A DNA stretch of 64,000 nucleotides from Prado023 sp963714995 (GCA_963714995.1 CAVQQP010000019.1:248001-312000), one strand, 5' to 3'; counted from the first letter of the stretch, positions 42,016-52,180 are shown. The notes: generated by a model from the letters alone, not told the origin. Numbers and translations: made by a program.

Positions 42016-43227
42016 TCAGCCCCCGTCGCGAGCGGCGGCCGCCATCTGGGCGCTGATCCGGACCTGCCCGGCACGCCCTGCCCGGGCGAGCGCCGCAGGG
42101 AGGGCTGCCACGAGCGCGTCGATGTCGGCGCGGGTCGAGGTGTGCCCGAGGCTGAAGCGCAATGACGAGCGGGCCCGCACGGGATCGATCCCCATCGCCA
42201 GCAGGACGTGACTCGGCTCGGGAACCCCGGCGCTGCACGCCGACCCCATCGACACCTCGACGCCGGCCGCATCCAGCAGCATGAGCAGCGCGTCGCTCTC
42301 GCACCCGGGGAACGAGACATGCGCATTGCCGGGGAGGCGCGCATCGAGCCCGCCGATCGCCCCATTGACGATGGCGTCCGGGGTCACCTCGAGGACCCGG
42401 CCGAGCAGCTCGTCGCGAAGGGCCGCTGTCCGAGCCGACCGGGCCGCGACGTCGCCGAGCACGTGGTCGACCGCGGCGGCGAACCCCACGAGCGCGGGCA
42501 CGTCCAGCGTCCCGGAGCGGACCTGCCGCTCCTGCCCACCGCCGTGGGTCAGGGGCGTGAGCTCGAGTCCGCGCCGGGCGACCAGGGCACCAACCCCCAG
42601 GGGCCCACCGAGCTTGTGCGCGGAGATCGCCATGGTGTCCGGCAGCGCCGCATCGACAGGGATGGAGCCGACCGCCTGGACGGCATCCACGTGCAGCGGC
42701 ACACCCGCCTCAGCGCACAGGGCGGCGATCCGTTCGATCGGCTGGACGGTCCCGACCTCGTTGTTGGCCCACATGACGGCCACCAGCGCCGTCCGACCCG
42801 GGTGTGCGGCCAGCTCGGCACTGATCTGGTCCACATCGACCCGGCCCTCGTCGTCGACATCGATCCACACCACCTCCGCACCCTCGTGCTCGCCCAGCCA
42901 GTGCACCGGGTCCAGGACGGCGTGGTGCTCGATGCGGGAGGCCAGCACCCGCCGACGTGAGGGGTCCTGCCCCGAGCGCGCCCACCACATCCCCTTGACA
43001 GCGAGGTTGTCGGCCTCCGTGCCGCCCGCGGTGAAGATCACCTCACTGGGCGTCACCCCCAGGGAGGCGGCAATGGACTCCCTGGACTCCTCGACCCGCC
43101 GTCGCGCCGCCCGCCCGGCCGTGTGCAGCGACGAGGCGTTCCCGGTGTGCCCAAGGGCGCCGACCATGGCTTCCCGGGCAGCGTCCAGCAACGGCGTGGT
43201 CGCCGCATGGTCGAGGTAGGCGCGCAT
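42016..43227 (-). CDS. Cysteine desulfurase
   Basis: PLP enzyme of the NifS/IscS family, 403 residues, that takes sulfur from cysteine for tRNA thiolation and Fe-S assembly. Motifs are YLDHAATTPLLDAAREAM, GNASSLHTAGRAAR, EVIFTAGGTEADNLAVKG, the PLP lysine in AISAHKLGGPLGVGALV and the catalytic cysteine in SMGSACSAGVPEPSHVLLAM. It lies directly upstream of mnmA, with one base between the stop and the mnmA start, so it is the likely sulfur donor for MnmA. Confidence 0.95.
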   Translation of the reverse strand: MRAYLDHAATTPLLDAAREAMVGALGHTGNASSLHTAGRAARRRVEESRESIAASLGVTPSEVIFTAGGTEADNLAVKGMWWARSGQDPSRRRVLASRIEHHAVLDPVHWLGEHEGAEVVWIDVDDEGRVDVDQISAELAAHPGRTALVAVMWANNEVGTVQPIERIAALCAEAGVPLHVDAVQAVGSIPVDAALPDTMAISAHKLGGPLGVGALVARRGLELTPLTHGGGQERQVRSGTLDVPALVGFAAAVDHVLGDVAARSARTAALRDELLGRVLEVTPDAIVNGAIGGLDARLPGNAHVSFPGCESDALLMLLDAAGVEVSMGSACSAGVPEPSHVLLAMGIDPVRARSSLRFSLGHTSTRADIDALVAALPAALARAGRAGQVRISAQMAAAARDGG

Positions 43228-43305
43228 GGTCAGCCAATCGTAGGCGAGCCGGGCCGAACCGGCCGCGCACTCGGCGGGCGAGGCAGTCGCCCGGCCCGGA
43301 CAGCA

Positions 43306-43339
43306 CCGCGGGGCCCGACGTGATGGCCGGACCCCGCGG
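43306..43339 (-). terminator. Terminator of the etfBA operon
   Basis: CCGCGGGG (43306-43313) pairs with CCCCGCGG (43332-43339) about 15 bases beyond the etfA stop. Confidence 0.65.
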
Positions 43340-43353
43340 GGGTGAGTTGCTGA

Positions 43354-44308
43354 TCAGCCCTTGCGCTTGGCGACCTCGTCGGTCAGCTGCGGGACGACGG
43401 TGAACAGGTCACCGACGACGCCGAAGTCGGCGAGCTCGAAGATCGGCGCCTCCGGGTCCTTGTTGACCACGACGACGGTCTTCGAGGTCTGCATGCCGGC
43501 CCGGTGCTGGATGGCCCCGGAGATCCCGTTGGCGATGTACAGCTGCGGCGCGACGGTCTTGCCGGTCTGGCCGACCTGGAACTGGTGGGGGTACCAGCCC
43601 GCGTCGGTGGCGGCACGCGAGGCGCCGACTGCGCCACCGAGCGAGTCGGCCAGGGCCTCGACGACGCTGAAGCCCTCGGCTCCACCCACGCCACGCCCAC
43701 CGGAGACCACGACCGCGGCCTCGGCGAGGTCGGGACGACCGCCCTTGGCCTGCACGACGCGATCGGTGATGCGCGCGGACTTCGCGGCGTCCGAGAGCTC
43801 GACCGACGACGTCGACGCGGGCGCCCGCGGCCGGGGAGGCCTCGGGGGCGGTGCTGTTGGGACGCACGGTGATGATCGGGGTGCCGACCGGCACCTTCGA
43901 CTTCACGACCGTCGCGCCGCCGAACACCGACTGCGTGGCGGTGCCGTCCGCGGCCACGTCGACAGCGTCGGTGATGATGCCCGAGCCGGACTTGATGGCC
44001 AGGCGGGCCGCCACCTCCTTGCCCTCGGCGGTGCTGGCCACGAGGACCGCCGCCGGGGACCTCTCGGCCACGAGCTTGGCCAGGACCTCGGCCTTGGGAG
44101 CCACGGGATGGGCGCTGAGCTCGGCGGCGTCGGCGACGTAGACCGTCACCGCACCGTGCTCTGCCAGACCGGGGATCGCCGCGTCGGCGCCAGCGCCCAC
44201 AAGCACAGCGGCGGGCTCGCCGATGCGCCTGGCGAGCGCCAGCAGCTCGTAGGTGACCTTCTTGACAGTGCCGTCGACGTGCTCGACGAGCACAAGTACT
44301 TCAGCCAT
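43354..44308 (-). CDS. etfA: Electron transfer flavoprotein alpha subunit, frameshifted
   Basis: FAD-binding alpha subunit of the ETF that takes electrons from acyl-CoA and other dehydrogenases. The N-terminal half reads AEVLVLVEHVDGTVKKVTYE to VPVGTPIITVRPNSTAPEAS. The frame then breaks near 43815-43845 and resumes as SVELSDAAKSARITDRVVQ, continuing with the FAD motif region VVVSGGRGVGGAEGFSVVEA, GWYPHQFQVGQTGKTVAPQL and SGAIQHRAGMQTSKTVVVVN. Corrected length is about 318 residues. It follows etfB by 11 bases. Confidence 0.93.
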
Positions 44309-44319
44309 TGCTGGGCTCC

Positions 44320-45099
44320 TCAGATGAACTTCTGCGCGGACAGGAAATCGGCGATGGCCACGCCACCGTTGCCGTCATCGGTGACGATCGTGCCCTTGGC
44401 CTTCGGCGGCCGGGCGGCAGCCTCCTCGACGACCGACCATGCGGCGGCAAGGCCGACCTCGCTGGGGGCGATGCCCAGACCGGCCAGGTCGAGGGTCTCG
44501 ACCGGCTTCTTCTTGGCCGCCATGATGCCCTTGAAGGACGGGTAGCGGGGCTCGTTGATCTTCTCGACGACGCTCACCACGGCCGGCATGGACGCCTCCA
44601 CGACGTCGTAGCCGTACTCGGTCACGCGGTTGGTGGTGACGGTCGAGCCGTCCACGGTGACGGAGTTGCAGAACGTGAGCTGCGGCAGGCCGAGGCGCTC
44701 GGCGACCATCGCCGGCACCACCGACATCCGCGCGTCGGTCGACTCGCAGCCGAGGATGACCAGGTCGGCGTCGCGGCCCTTGATGGCGGTCGCCAGGGCG
44801 AGGGACGTGGCAACGGCGTCGGAGCCGTGCAGGCCGTCGTCGACGATGTGCACGCCGGAGTCGGCGCCCATCGACAGAGCCTTGCGGATGGTGTCGGTGG
44901 CCTGGGCCGGGCCCATGGACAGCACGACCACCTCGCCACCGTGCGCCTCCTGCAGTCGCAGGGCCTCCTCGATCGCGTACTCGTCGATCTCATTCATCAC
45001 GGCGTCCACCGAGCCGCGGTCCAACGTGTAGTCGGCGGGGCTGAGCGACTTCTCCGCCCAGCTGTCCGGGACCTGCTTCACACAGACAACGATCTTCAT
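44320..45099 (-). CDS. etfB: Electron transfer flavoprotein beta subunit
   Basis: Beta subunit of ETF, 259 residues, starting MKIVVCVKQVPDSWAEKSLS. It has the AMP-binding region VVVLSMGPAQATDTIRKALS, the signature ADLVILGCESTDARMSVVPA and VVEKINEPRYPSFKGIMAAK. The ATG at 45099 has an AGAGGT-type ribosome binding site. It heads the etfBA operon, the position of fixA-fixB in mycobacteria, and probably feeds electrons to the respiratory chain through an ETF dehydrogenase encoded elsewhere. Confidence 0.96.
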   Translation of the reverse strand: MKIVVCVKQVPDSWAEKSLSPADYTLDRGSVDAVMNEIDEYAIEEALRLQEAHGGEVVVLSMGPAQATDTIRKALSMGADSGVHIVDDGLHGSDAVATSLALATAIKGRDADLVILGCESTDARMSVVPAMVAERLGLPQLTFCNSVTVDGSTVTTNRVTEYGYDVVEASMPAVVSVVEKINEPRYPSFKGIMAAKKKPVETLDLAGLGIAPSEVGLAAAWSVVEEAAARPPKAKGTIVTDDGNGGVAIADFLSAQKFI

Positions 45100-45307
45100 G
45101 GTCGCGTCGTCGACCTCTCTCATCGCCCGGGGCACCCGAGGGCTGCACCGGTGGCCAGTTGATCCGATCCGCTGGGCGAATTCGCCGCCCGCAGGCACAT
45201 ATTACCCGTGGGTAACAAGTGCTGCTGATCGGGTCAATCGTATGGGCGGCCCGACGGGCCCGATGCAGCACCCCGACCCGCATCCGCGGGCCGAAGGTCC
45301 CGGACGC

Positions 45308-45340
45308 AACGCGCCCCGAGACCTTGGTCCGGGGAGCGTT
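45308..45340 (-). terminator. Stem-loop downstream of the degraded secreted-protein gene
   Basis: AACGCGCCCC (45308-45317) pairs with GGGGAGCGTT (45331-45340), nine of ten positions matching. Confidence 0.55.
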
Positions 45341-45351
45341 CGGATTGGTTG

Positions 45352-45899
45352 TCAGTTCTGCTGGATCCCCGTGAACTCGTAGCCATTGCCTGCGTCCGGT
45401 CGCGCCGTCGCTGGCCGCCGTCGGGGTGGGCGCGCCACGTCGATCGGCGAAAACACAGCCGAACACCTGCGCGTCCAGGTTGTACGTGAAGTCCCCGTCC
45501 TCGAGCGTCCAGGTGAGCACGTCCTCGTCGAACGGCGCAGGCAAGTCCTGCTGGATGAGGGCGAAGGACGTTGAGGTTGGCGACGGCCCCTCGACCACGA
45601 AGGGCAGCTTCATGAGAGAGTCGGCATGGCGCTTCCCATCCAGCTTGAGGTTCCAATGACCGACGGCCATGTCCCCGGAACGGGGGATCTGGACGGTCCA
45701 CGTTCCCGTGAAATCACGATCCTCAGCGGCACCAGCCGGGTAGCGAGAAAAGAAACAAAAGAATAGATGGTTCAGCGGACAGAGAGCGGCCACCGGTGAA
45801 GTAGCCGTGGTAGGTCATCGTGGGCGCAGCGGCTCCTCCGAGCGCCAGGACCGTCAGTGGGAGTGCAGCAAGTAGCGCGGTCGAGCGAAGCGGACGCAT
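45352..45899 (-). pseudogene. Secreted protein of unknown function, reading frame broken
   Basis: The ATG at 45899 starts a clear signal peptide (MRPLRSTALLAALPLTVLAL, then GGAAAP). The mature part reads FTGTWTVQIPRSGDMAVGHW, DSLMKLPFVVEGPSP and EDGDFTYNLDAQVFGCVFAD in a second frame, and GNGYEFTGIQQN before the stop at 45352-45354 in a third. The first break coincides with an A-rich patch (45745-45766) that is unlike the rest of the window. No family is recognised. It could be a true pseudogene or a sequencing problem. Confidence 0.55.
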
Positions 45900-46099
45900 G
45901 GTCCACCTCCATTCAGGAGGGGGACGTCCCCGTCCACTCCCGGTGCTGATCGGACCGCGCCCAGTGCCGAAGGCCCGGACGCGGCCATCCGGTGCGGATC
46001 GTCCGACATCGCGGCACGCCGATCAGACGCGGCTCGGTGCGAAGGTCCCACGCTGGCGGCGACCGAACGCACGGGCCGACGGCGTACGCTTCGGGGGCT

Positions 46100-47389
46100 A
46101 TGCGCATCCTGCACCTGACCTGGGAGTACCCGCCCGTGATGTATGGGGGGCTCGGTCGCCATGTCCATGCCCTGGCCAACGCGCAGGCCGCGAACGGTCA
46201 CGAGGTCGTCGTCATCACCCAGGCGCCGAACTCCGCGGCCCCGGCGCGGGTGCCGTGGGGCTCGACCGGGGCGGTGCGGGTGCTGCGGGCCACCATCGAT
46301 CCCTCGACGCACGACCCCCGCGACCTCCTTGCGCACGTCGCGGAGATGGAGTGCGAGTTCACCGGCCACGGGAACGCCCTGCTCGCCGACTGGCAGCCGG
46401 ACGTCATCCACGCCCATGACTGGATGGTCGCCCATGCCGCGGTCGCCCTGCGCGGGCGCTGCCGGGCCCCGCTGACGGCCACCATCCACGCCACCGAGGC
46501 CGGTCGGAACCGCGGCTGGGTCACGACCGACCTGTCCACGGCGATCCACGGGATCGAGTGGTGGCTGGCCAACACCGCCGATGCGGTCATCACGTGCTCA
46601 CGCACGATGCGCGACGAGGTGCGCACGCTGTTCGGCATCGGGTCCTCGTACGTGGTTCCCAACGGGATCGAGCCCGCCGAGTGGCGACGCCCGGAGTTCG
46701 AGACGGCGCGGATCAGCGCGGAGAACGCCGATGCCCATCCCCTGATCGCCTACACCGGCCGGGTCGAGTGGGAGAAGGGCGTGCAGACGCTGATCTCGGC
46801 GATGCCCGCCCTGCGCCAGGAGCATCCGGGCATCCGGCTGCTGGTCGCCGGACGCGGCAGCTACCTCGAAGACGTGCAGCGCCAGGCGGGACACCTCGGG
46901 CTGGACGGATCGGTTCGCTTCCTGGGCTGGGTCAGCGAGGAGGACCTGCGTGCCATCGTGGCGGCTGCCGATCTTGTGGTCGCCCCGAGCCTGTACGAGC
47001 CGTTCGGCTTGATCGCCCTGGAGGCTGCCGCCATCGGGACCCCGCTCGTCGTCTCGCGGTCCGGTGGGCTTGGCGAGTTCGCCGACGATGACCAGCGGGC
47101 CCTGACCTTCGCCCCGGGGGATGCCGACAGCCTCGTGCAGGCCGTCAACGCGGCCCTGGCCGACCCGCGGGCCACTCACGAGCGCGCCGAACGTGCCCGG
47201 GAGGCTGTCCTTGCCGACCACGACTGGCGCGTCCTGGCACGGCTCACCACCGACGTGTATGAGCAGTCCCGAGCCAACCTGGGCATCGGCCCGGAGGACC
47301 AGCGCCACCAGCTGGCCGACGCCCGACACGCGCTCGTGGTCCCACGCTTCGACGCTCCGCCGGGCAGGCTGTTGGACGTCGCGCAGTGA
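46100..47389 (+). CDS. GT4 glycosyltransferase, Rv3032-type alpha-glucan synthase
   Basis: Glycogen synthase-like GT4 enzyme of 429 residues. It begins MRILHLTWEYPPVMYGGLGR, then HVHALANAQAANGHEVVVIT, HAHDWMVAHAAVALRG and TIHATEAGRNRGWV, all closely like M. tuberculosis Rv3032. The C-terminal Rossmann domain has YTGRVEWEKGVQTLISAMPA and the nucleotide-binding PSLYEPFGLIALEAAAIGTP. Rv3032 elongates alpha-1,4-glucan and methylglucose polysaccharide, so a similar role is inferred. Its place near etfBA also matches mycobacteria. TACGCT lies 9 bases before the ATG. It overlaps the next gene. Confidence 0.9.
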   Translation: MRILHLTWEYPPVMYGGLGRHVHALANAQAANGHEVVVITQAPNSAAPARVPWGSTGAVRVLRATIDPSTHDPRDLLAHVAEMECEFTGHGNALLADWQPDVIHAHDWMVAHAAVALRGRCRAPLTATIHATEAGRNRGWVTTDLSTAIHGIEWWLANTADAVITCSRTMRDEVRTLFGIGSSYVVPNGIEPAEWRRPEFETARISAENADAHPLIAYTGRVEWEKGVQTLISAMPALRQEHPGIRLLVAGRGSYLEDVQRQAGHLGLDGSVRFLGWVSEEDLRAIVAAADLVVAPSLYEPFGLIALEAAAIGTPLVVSRSGGLGEFADDDQRALTFAPGDADSLVQAVNAALADPRATHERAERAREAVLADHDWRVLARLTTDVYEQSRANLGIGPEDQRHQLADARHALVVPRFDAPPGRLLDVAQ

Positions 47390-48183
47390 CCTCCGGCGTG
47401 GGCCTTCGTGGCCAGCGCCCGTCGGGCCTGACCCGCGGCATGATCGTGGCCGAGATCCTGCTCGTGCTGGCGCTCTCGCTGGGCCGCTCCGGCATCTACT
47501 CGATCGTCAGCTTCCTGGGCGACCTCACCAGCGGGGTCCCGCTGGCGGGCCAGTCCGCGGTCCTCAACGACACCCTGGCCCCCGGGCGCCCCCTTCTCGA
47601 CCTGACCCGTCAGGTCCTGCGCATCCTGTTCGCGCTGGCCCCGGTCGCCCTGGTCTGGTACCTGCTGGTGCGCTCCGGCGAGGGCCTGCGCGCGATCGGC
47701 CTCGACCTCAGCCAGCCGGGGCGGGACCTCCTGCGCGGCGCGGGGCTGGCCGCTGTCGTGGGTGGCATCGGGCTGGTCGGCTACCTGGCGGCCTACCAGT
47801 CGGGGGTCAACCTGGCCGTCGTCGCCCAGGCACTGCCCGACGAATGGTGGCGCTGGCCGGTGCTGATCGGCGCTGCGATGCAGAACTCCATCGTCGAGGA
47901 GGTCATCGTCATCGGGTTCGTGATGCGCCGCCTCACCCAGCTGGGCTGGGGGCCGTGGGCGACGATCGGCACGAGCGCGATCGTGCGCGGCAGCTACCAC
48001 CTCTACCAGGGGATCGGCGGGCTCCTGGGCAACATGGCCATGGGGGCGCTGTTCGGCTGGCTGTTCGTGCGCTGGGGCCGGGTGATGCCCCTGGTCGTGG
48101 CCCACGCGCTGATCGACATCGTGGCGTTCGTGGGCTATGCCGTGCTCGAGGGTCGGGTGGACTGGCTGCCGTCGGCCGGCTGA
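47386..48183 (+). CDS. CPBP family intramembrane metalloprotease
   Basis: A 265-residue membrane protein with about seven hydrophobic segments and the CPBP/CAAX protease motifs: EEVIVIGFVMRRL (Glu-Glu-x3-x-x-x-Arg type), SYHLYQGIGGLLGN and VVAHALIDIVAFV. Family members in bacteria are linked to protein maturation or self-immunity, but no substrate can be named here. The GTG at 47386 overlaps the stop of the glycosyltransferase gene by four bases, so they are coupled. Confidence 0.88.
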   Translation: MTSGVGLRGQRPSGLTRGMIVAEILLVLALSLGRSGIYSIVSFLGDLTSGVPLAGQSAVLNDTLAPGRPLLDLTRQVLRILFALAPVALVWYLLVRSGEGLRAIGLDLSQPGRDLLRGAGLAAVVGGIGLVGYLAAYQSGVNLAVVAQALPDEWWRWPVLIGAAMQNSIVEEVIVIGFVMRRLTQLGWGPWATIGTSAIVRGSYHLYQGIGGLLGNMAMGALFGWLFVRWGRVMPLVVAHALIDIVAFVGYAVLEGRVDWLPSAG

Positions 48184-48198
48184 GACAGACTCAGCCCC

Positions 48199-48492
48199 AT
48201 GTCCGAGCAGCCGAACGATCCGCAGCAGGTCCATGTCTCCCTCGAGATGCCCGACGCGCACAAGGGCGGGGTGTGGGCCAACTTCGCGCGGGTGTCGCAC
48301 AGCCCGTACGAGTTCACCCTGGACTTCGCCAGGCTCGACTTCGCGACGGCACCGGACATGCAGGGCGTGGTCGTGGCGCGGGTGAACCTCTCGCCCTTGA
48401 TGGTCACCCAGCTCATCGAGGCCCTGGAGACCAACTGGGCCACCTACGCGCAGAAGGCGATGCCCCGCGAGGTCGACGGCCCCGCCTCGTAG
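48199..48492 (+). CDS. DUF3467 family protein
   Basis: A 97-residue protein of the DUF3467 type, found in bacteria and archaea with unknown function. The body reads GGVWANFARVSHSPYEFTLD, FARLDFATAPDMQGVVVARV and NLSPLMVTQLIEALETNWAT, which fits the family pattern. It starts 15 bases after the CPBP gene and is probably cotranscribed with it. Confidence 0.85.
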   Translation: MSEQPNDPQQVHVSLEMPDAHKGGVWANFARVSHSPYEFTLDFARLDFATAPDMQGVVVARVNLSPLMVTQLIEALETNWATYAQKAMPREVDGPAS

Positions 48493-48652
48493 CCCGCGGG
48501 TGCGCGGTCACCAGGTGCCGCGCCGGGACGTCGACCCGCCTGGGCCGGTTCAGCGTCCCACCGGGCCACAACGGCCGCATCCTGAGATGCTTCCCATGGA
48601 GGCGCACCGCGCAGCACCCTGCGGAGTCGCCCCGGGAGGAGGCCAGCGCAGG

Positions 48653-49741
48653 ATGTCCATCGACGGCGGGCCCGAGCTCGTGCAGCTGCTCACCCCCGAG
48701 GGGGTGCTGGTCGAGCATCCCGACTATGCGCTGTCGCTGACCGACTCCGCCTGGCGTCACCGCTACGCCGACCTGGTGATGGTGCGCCGGCTCGACGCCG
48801 AGGCCACTGCCCTGCAGCGCCACGGCGAACTCGGGCTGTGGGCGCCCTGCCAGGGCCAGGAGGCCGCGCAGGTGGGTGCCGCCCGGGCGACCCGGCCCAC
48901 CGACCGGATCTTCCCGACGTACCGGGAGCACGGGATGGCCTACGTGCGCGGGGTCGACCCCGTGACGCTGCTCGGGCTGTTCCGCGGCACCACGATGGGC
49001 GGCTGGGACCCCGCCGAACACGGCTTCAGCCTCTACACGATCGTCATCGGCGACCAGACCCTGCACGCCGTCGGCTACGCGATGGGCATCCAGCGCGACG
49101 CGACCGACGATGCCGTGGTCGTCTGCTTCGGCGATGGGGCGTCCTCCCAGGGTGACGTCGCCGAGGCCTTCGTCTACGCGGCGGTCAACGACGCACCGGT
49201 CGTGTTCTTCTGCCAGAACAACCAGTGGGCGATCTCCGAGCCGCTGGAGCGCCAGACGAGGATCCCGCTGTTCAAGCGGGCAGCCGGCTACGGGTTCCCC
49301 GGGGTCCGGGTGGACGGCAACGACGTGCTGGCGGTCGAGGCGGTCGTGACCGCGGCGCTGGACCGGGCCCGTCGCGGCGGCGGCCCCACGCTGGTGGAGG
49401 CGTTCACCTACCGGATGGGCGCGCACACCACCTCCGACGACCCCACGCGGTACCGGACGACGGCCGAGGGTGAGGCGTGGAAGCTCAAGGACCCGATCGA
49501 GCGGGTGCGGGCGCACATCTCGCGCTCAGGGATCGCCGACGCAGCGTTCCTCGCCGAGGTCGACGCCGGCGCGGATGCCCTCGGCGAGCACATGCGCGCG
49601 GCCTGCCGGGCGATGCCCGATCCGACACCGGTCTCCATGTTCGACCACCTGTACGCCACACAGCATCCGGTGGTGGACCGGGACCGGGCGTGGCTCACGG
49701 CCTACCTGGCCAGCTTCGCGGACTCGGGACGGGGGCACTGA
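48653..49741 (+). CDS. 2-oxoacid dehydrogenase E1 alpha subunit (pyruvate or branched-chain type)
   Basis: ThDP-dependent E1 alpha subunit, 362 residues. Motifs are RIFPTYREHGMAYVRGVDPV, the ThDP motif VCFGDGASSQGDVAEAFVYA ending QNNQWAISEP, and FTYRMGAHTTSDDPTRYR. The sequence is closer to actinobacterial enzymes annotated as branched-chain (BkdA-like) than to classical pyruvate E1, but substrate cannot be settled by eye. ATG 48653 is chosen from the start of similarity; in-frame starts further upstream exist. First gene of an E1a-E1b-E2 operon. Confidence 0.9.
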   Translation: MSIDGGPELVQLLTPEGVLVEHPDYALSLTDSAWRHRYADLVMVRRLDAEATALQRHGELGLWAPCQGQEAAQVGAARATRPTDRIFPTYREHGMAYVRGVDPVTLLGLFRGTTMGGWDPAEHGFSLYTIVIGDQTLHAVGYAMGIQRDATDDAVVVCFGDGASSQGDVAEAFVYAAVNDAPVVFFCQNNQWAISEPLERQTRIPLFKRAAGYGFPGVRVDGNDVLAVEAVVTAALDRARRGGGPTLVEAFTYRMGAHTTSDDPTRYRTTAEGEAWKLKDPIERVRAHISRSGIADAAFLAEVDAGADALGEHMRAACRAMPDPTPVSMFDHLYATQHPVVDRDRAWLTAYLASFADSGRGH

Positions 49742-49742
49742 C

Positions 49743-50720
49743 ATGGCCGTGCTCACGATGGCCAAGGCGCTCAACACCGGGCTGGCCGCAGCCATGCGCG
49801 ACGACCCGAAGGTCCTGCTCATGGGCGAGGACATCGGCCGCCTCGGTGGGGTGTTCCGGATCACCGACGGGCTGCAGGCCCAGTACGGCGAGGACCGGGT
49901 CATCGACACGCCGCTCGCGGAGAGCGGCATCATCGGCACGGCGGTCGGCCTGGCGATGCGCGGCTATGCGCCGGTGGCCGAGATCCAGTTCGACGGGTTC
50001 ATCTTCCCGGCGTTCGACCAGATCACGACGCAGGTCGCGCGGCTGCACCTGCGCTCCGCCGGGACGCTGTCCATGCGGATCGTGATCCGGGTGCCCAACG
50101 GCGGCGGGATCGGCGCGGTCGAGCACCACTCCGAGTCCCCCGAGGCGTACTTCGCCCACACGCCGGGCCTGCGGATCGTGACCCCGAGCACCCCGGCTGA
50201 CGCGTTCATGATGATCCGGCAGGCGATCGCCCATCCGGACCCCATCCTGTTCTTCGAGCCGAAGCGGCGCTACTGGGACAAGGGCGAGGTCGATGTGGAC
50301 GCCCCGCTGGCGCCGCTGCCGGAGCTGTTCCAGGCACGGGTGGTCAAGCGCGGCCACGACGCGACCCTGCTGTGCTGGGGCCCCATGGTGCGCACCTGCC
50401 TGGACGCCGCCCAGGCCGACACCGACCGCGACCTGGAGGTCATCGACGCCCGGAGCCTCGCGCCCCTGGACATGGCGACCATCGTGGAGTCCGTGGGCCG
50501 CACCGGCCGGCTGATCGTGGTGCACGAGGCACCGGTGCTGGGTGGCGTCGGCGCGGAGATCGCGGCCGAGGTGACCCAGGAGTGCTTCTACCAGCTCGAG
50601 GCCCCCGTCCTGCGGGTCGGCGGCTTCCACGCTCCGTACCCGCCGTCGCGGATCGAGGAGATCTACCTGCCCGACCTGGACCGCATCCTCGAGGCGGTCG
50701 ACCGGTCCATGGCCTACTGA
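49743..50720 (+). CDS. 2-oxoacid dehydrogenase E1 beta subunit
   Basis: E1 beta subunit, 325 residues, which completes the ThDP site with E1 alpha. It shows TMAKALNTGLAAAMRDDPKV, LLMGEDIGRLGGVFRITDGL, VIDTPLAESGIIGTAVGLAM, EIQFDGFIFPAFDQI and HHSESPEAYFAHTPGLRIVT. The start is one base after the E1 alpha stop and E2 begins 9 bases after its own stop. Confidence 0.94.
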   Translation: MAVLTMAKALNTGLAAAMRDDPKVLLMGEDIGRLGGVFRITDGLQAQYGEDRVIDTPLAESGIIGTAVGLAMRGYAPVAEIQFDGFIFPAFDQITTQVARLHLRSAGTLSMRIVIRVPNGGGIGAVEHHSESPEAYFAHTPGLRIVTPSTPADAFMMIRQAIAHPDPILFFEPKRRYWDKGEVDVDAPLAPLPELFQARVVKRGHDATLLCWGPMVRTCLDAAQADTDRDLEVIDARSLAPLDMATIVESVGRTGRLIVVHEAPVLGGVGAEIAAEVTQECFYQLEAPVLRVGGFHAPYPPSRIEEIYLPDLDRILEAVDRSMAY

Positions 50721-50729
50721 GGAGGACCC

Positions 50730-52180
50730 GTGCTGCACGAGTTCCGGATGCCTGATGCCGGCGAGGGCCTGACCGAGGCCGAGGTGCTCGGCTGGCGCGT
50801 GGCCGTCGGCGACGCGGTGGTCGTCAACGAGATCCTGCTCGAGATCGAGACGGCGAAGGCTGCCGTCGAGCTGCCGAGCCCCTACGCGGGCGTCGTGGTC
50901 GAGCTCCTGGCGGCACCGGGCGACGTGGTGCCGGTCGGGCAGCCGATCATCCGGATCGAGGACGGCGTGCCGGCGGCGGGCGGCGGCGCCGACGCCCCGA
51001 AGGCACCCGAGGCCGGGGCCGGGGGTCCGGCCGACCAGGTGGAGGCGTCCGGCCAGGCTCCCGACAGGCAGCCGGCGAGGGCGCTGCTCCAGCGGCTGCC
51101 CCCACGCGGACGGCCGTCCTCGTGGGCTACGGGGTCAAGGCGGAGCAGACCCCGCTGCGCCGACCGCGGAGGACCCCGCACGGAGCCGACCACGTCGAGC
51201 CCGGACCGCCGGGTGAGCCGGGGCGCCCGGTCCGCCAGGGCGGGCTGGAGCTCGGTCGCGCGCTGGAGACCCGACTGGGCGCCGACCAGGTCCGCGCGAA
51301 GCCGCCCGTACGGCGACTGGCCCGCGATCTCGGCGTGGACCTGGCGCAGGTGGTGCCCACCGGGCCCGACGGGTCGATCACCCACGACGACGTCGCCCGC
51401 GCCGCCTCGGCGGCCCGCGGGGTGCCGGCGCCCAGCCGGGTCGCACCCACGGCCCCCTCGGTGCGTGCCGCGGAGGGCGGTGGCAGCGAGGTCGTGCCGC
51501 TGACGCACGTCGGCCGGATGATGGCCCAGGCGATGACGTCCTCGGCCTTCACCGCCGTGCATGTCACCGAGTGGGTCGACGTCGACGTCACCGCCATGAC
51601 CGCGCTGATCCGGGCTGCGCGCACCCGCGACGACATGGCCGGCCTGTCGATCACCCCCCTGACGTTCGCCGCCCTGGGGCTGGTGCGCGCCGCCCTGGAC
51701 CACCCGACCGTGAACGCCAGCCTCGACGAGGCCGGCGAGAGCCTCCTCGTGCATCGCAGCGTCCACCTCGGGATCGCCGTGGACTCCCCCCGCGGGCTGA
51801 TCGTCCCCCGGATCCCCGATGCCCAGGGCCTGGACCTGCGGGGCATGGGTGACGCGCTGGCCCGCCTGATCGAGACCGCCCGTGCTGGGCGATCCCGGCC
51901 CGAGGACCTGCGCGGCTCGACGATCACGATCACCAACGTCGGCGTGTTCGGGGTGGACGGCGGGACGCCGATCCTGAACCCGGGAGAGGTGGCCATCCTG
52001 GCGCTCGGCCGGGTCCTGGCCCGCCCGTGGGTGGTGGACGGCCGGATCGAGGCACGCGATGTCGTGACGCTGGCGCTGTCGTTCGACCACCGGGTCGTCG
52101 ACGGCGCCACGGGATCCCGGGTGCTGCGGGAGGTGGCCGACTTCATGGCCGACCCGGCCACCGCCCTGGCCCTCGGCTGA
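50730..52180 (+). CDS. 2-oxoacid dehydrogenase E2 (dihydrolipoyl acyltransferase), frameshifted in the linker
   Basis: Core E2 enzyme. The N-terminal lipoyl domain has the lipoylation site at about Lys43 (EIETAKAAVELPSPYAG). An Ala/Pro linker contains a frame break near 51050-51085, after which the frame continues VGYGVKAEQTPLRRPR. The peripheral subunit-binding domain is VRRLARDLGVDLAQVVPTG. The catalytic domain ends with SFDHRVVDGATGSRVLREVA (His and Asp of the active site). Total length of about 484 codons is normal. No E3 gene is adjacent, so a shared lipoamide dehydrogenase is expected elsewhere. Confidence 0.92.
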
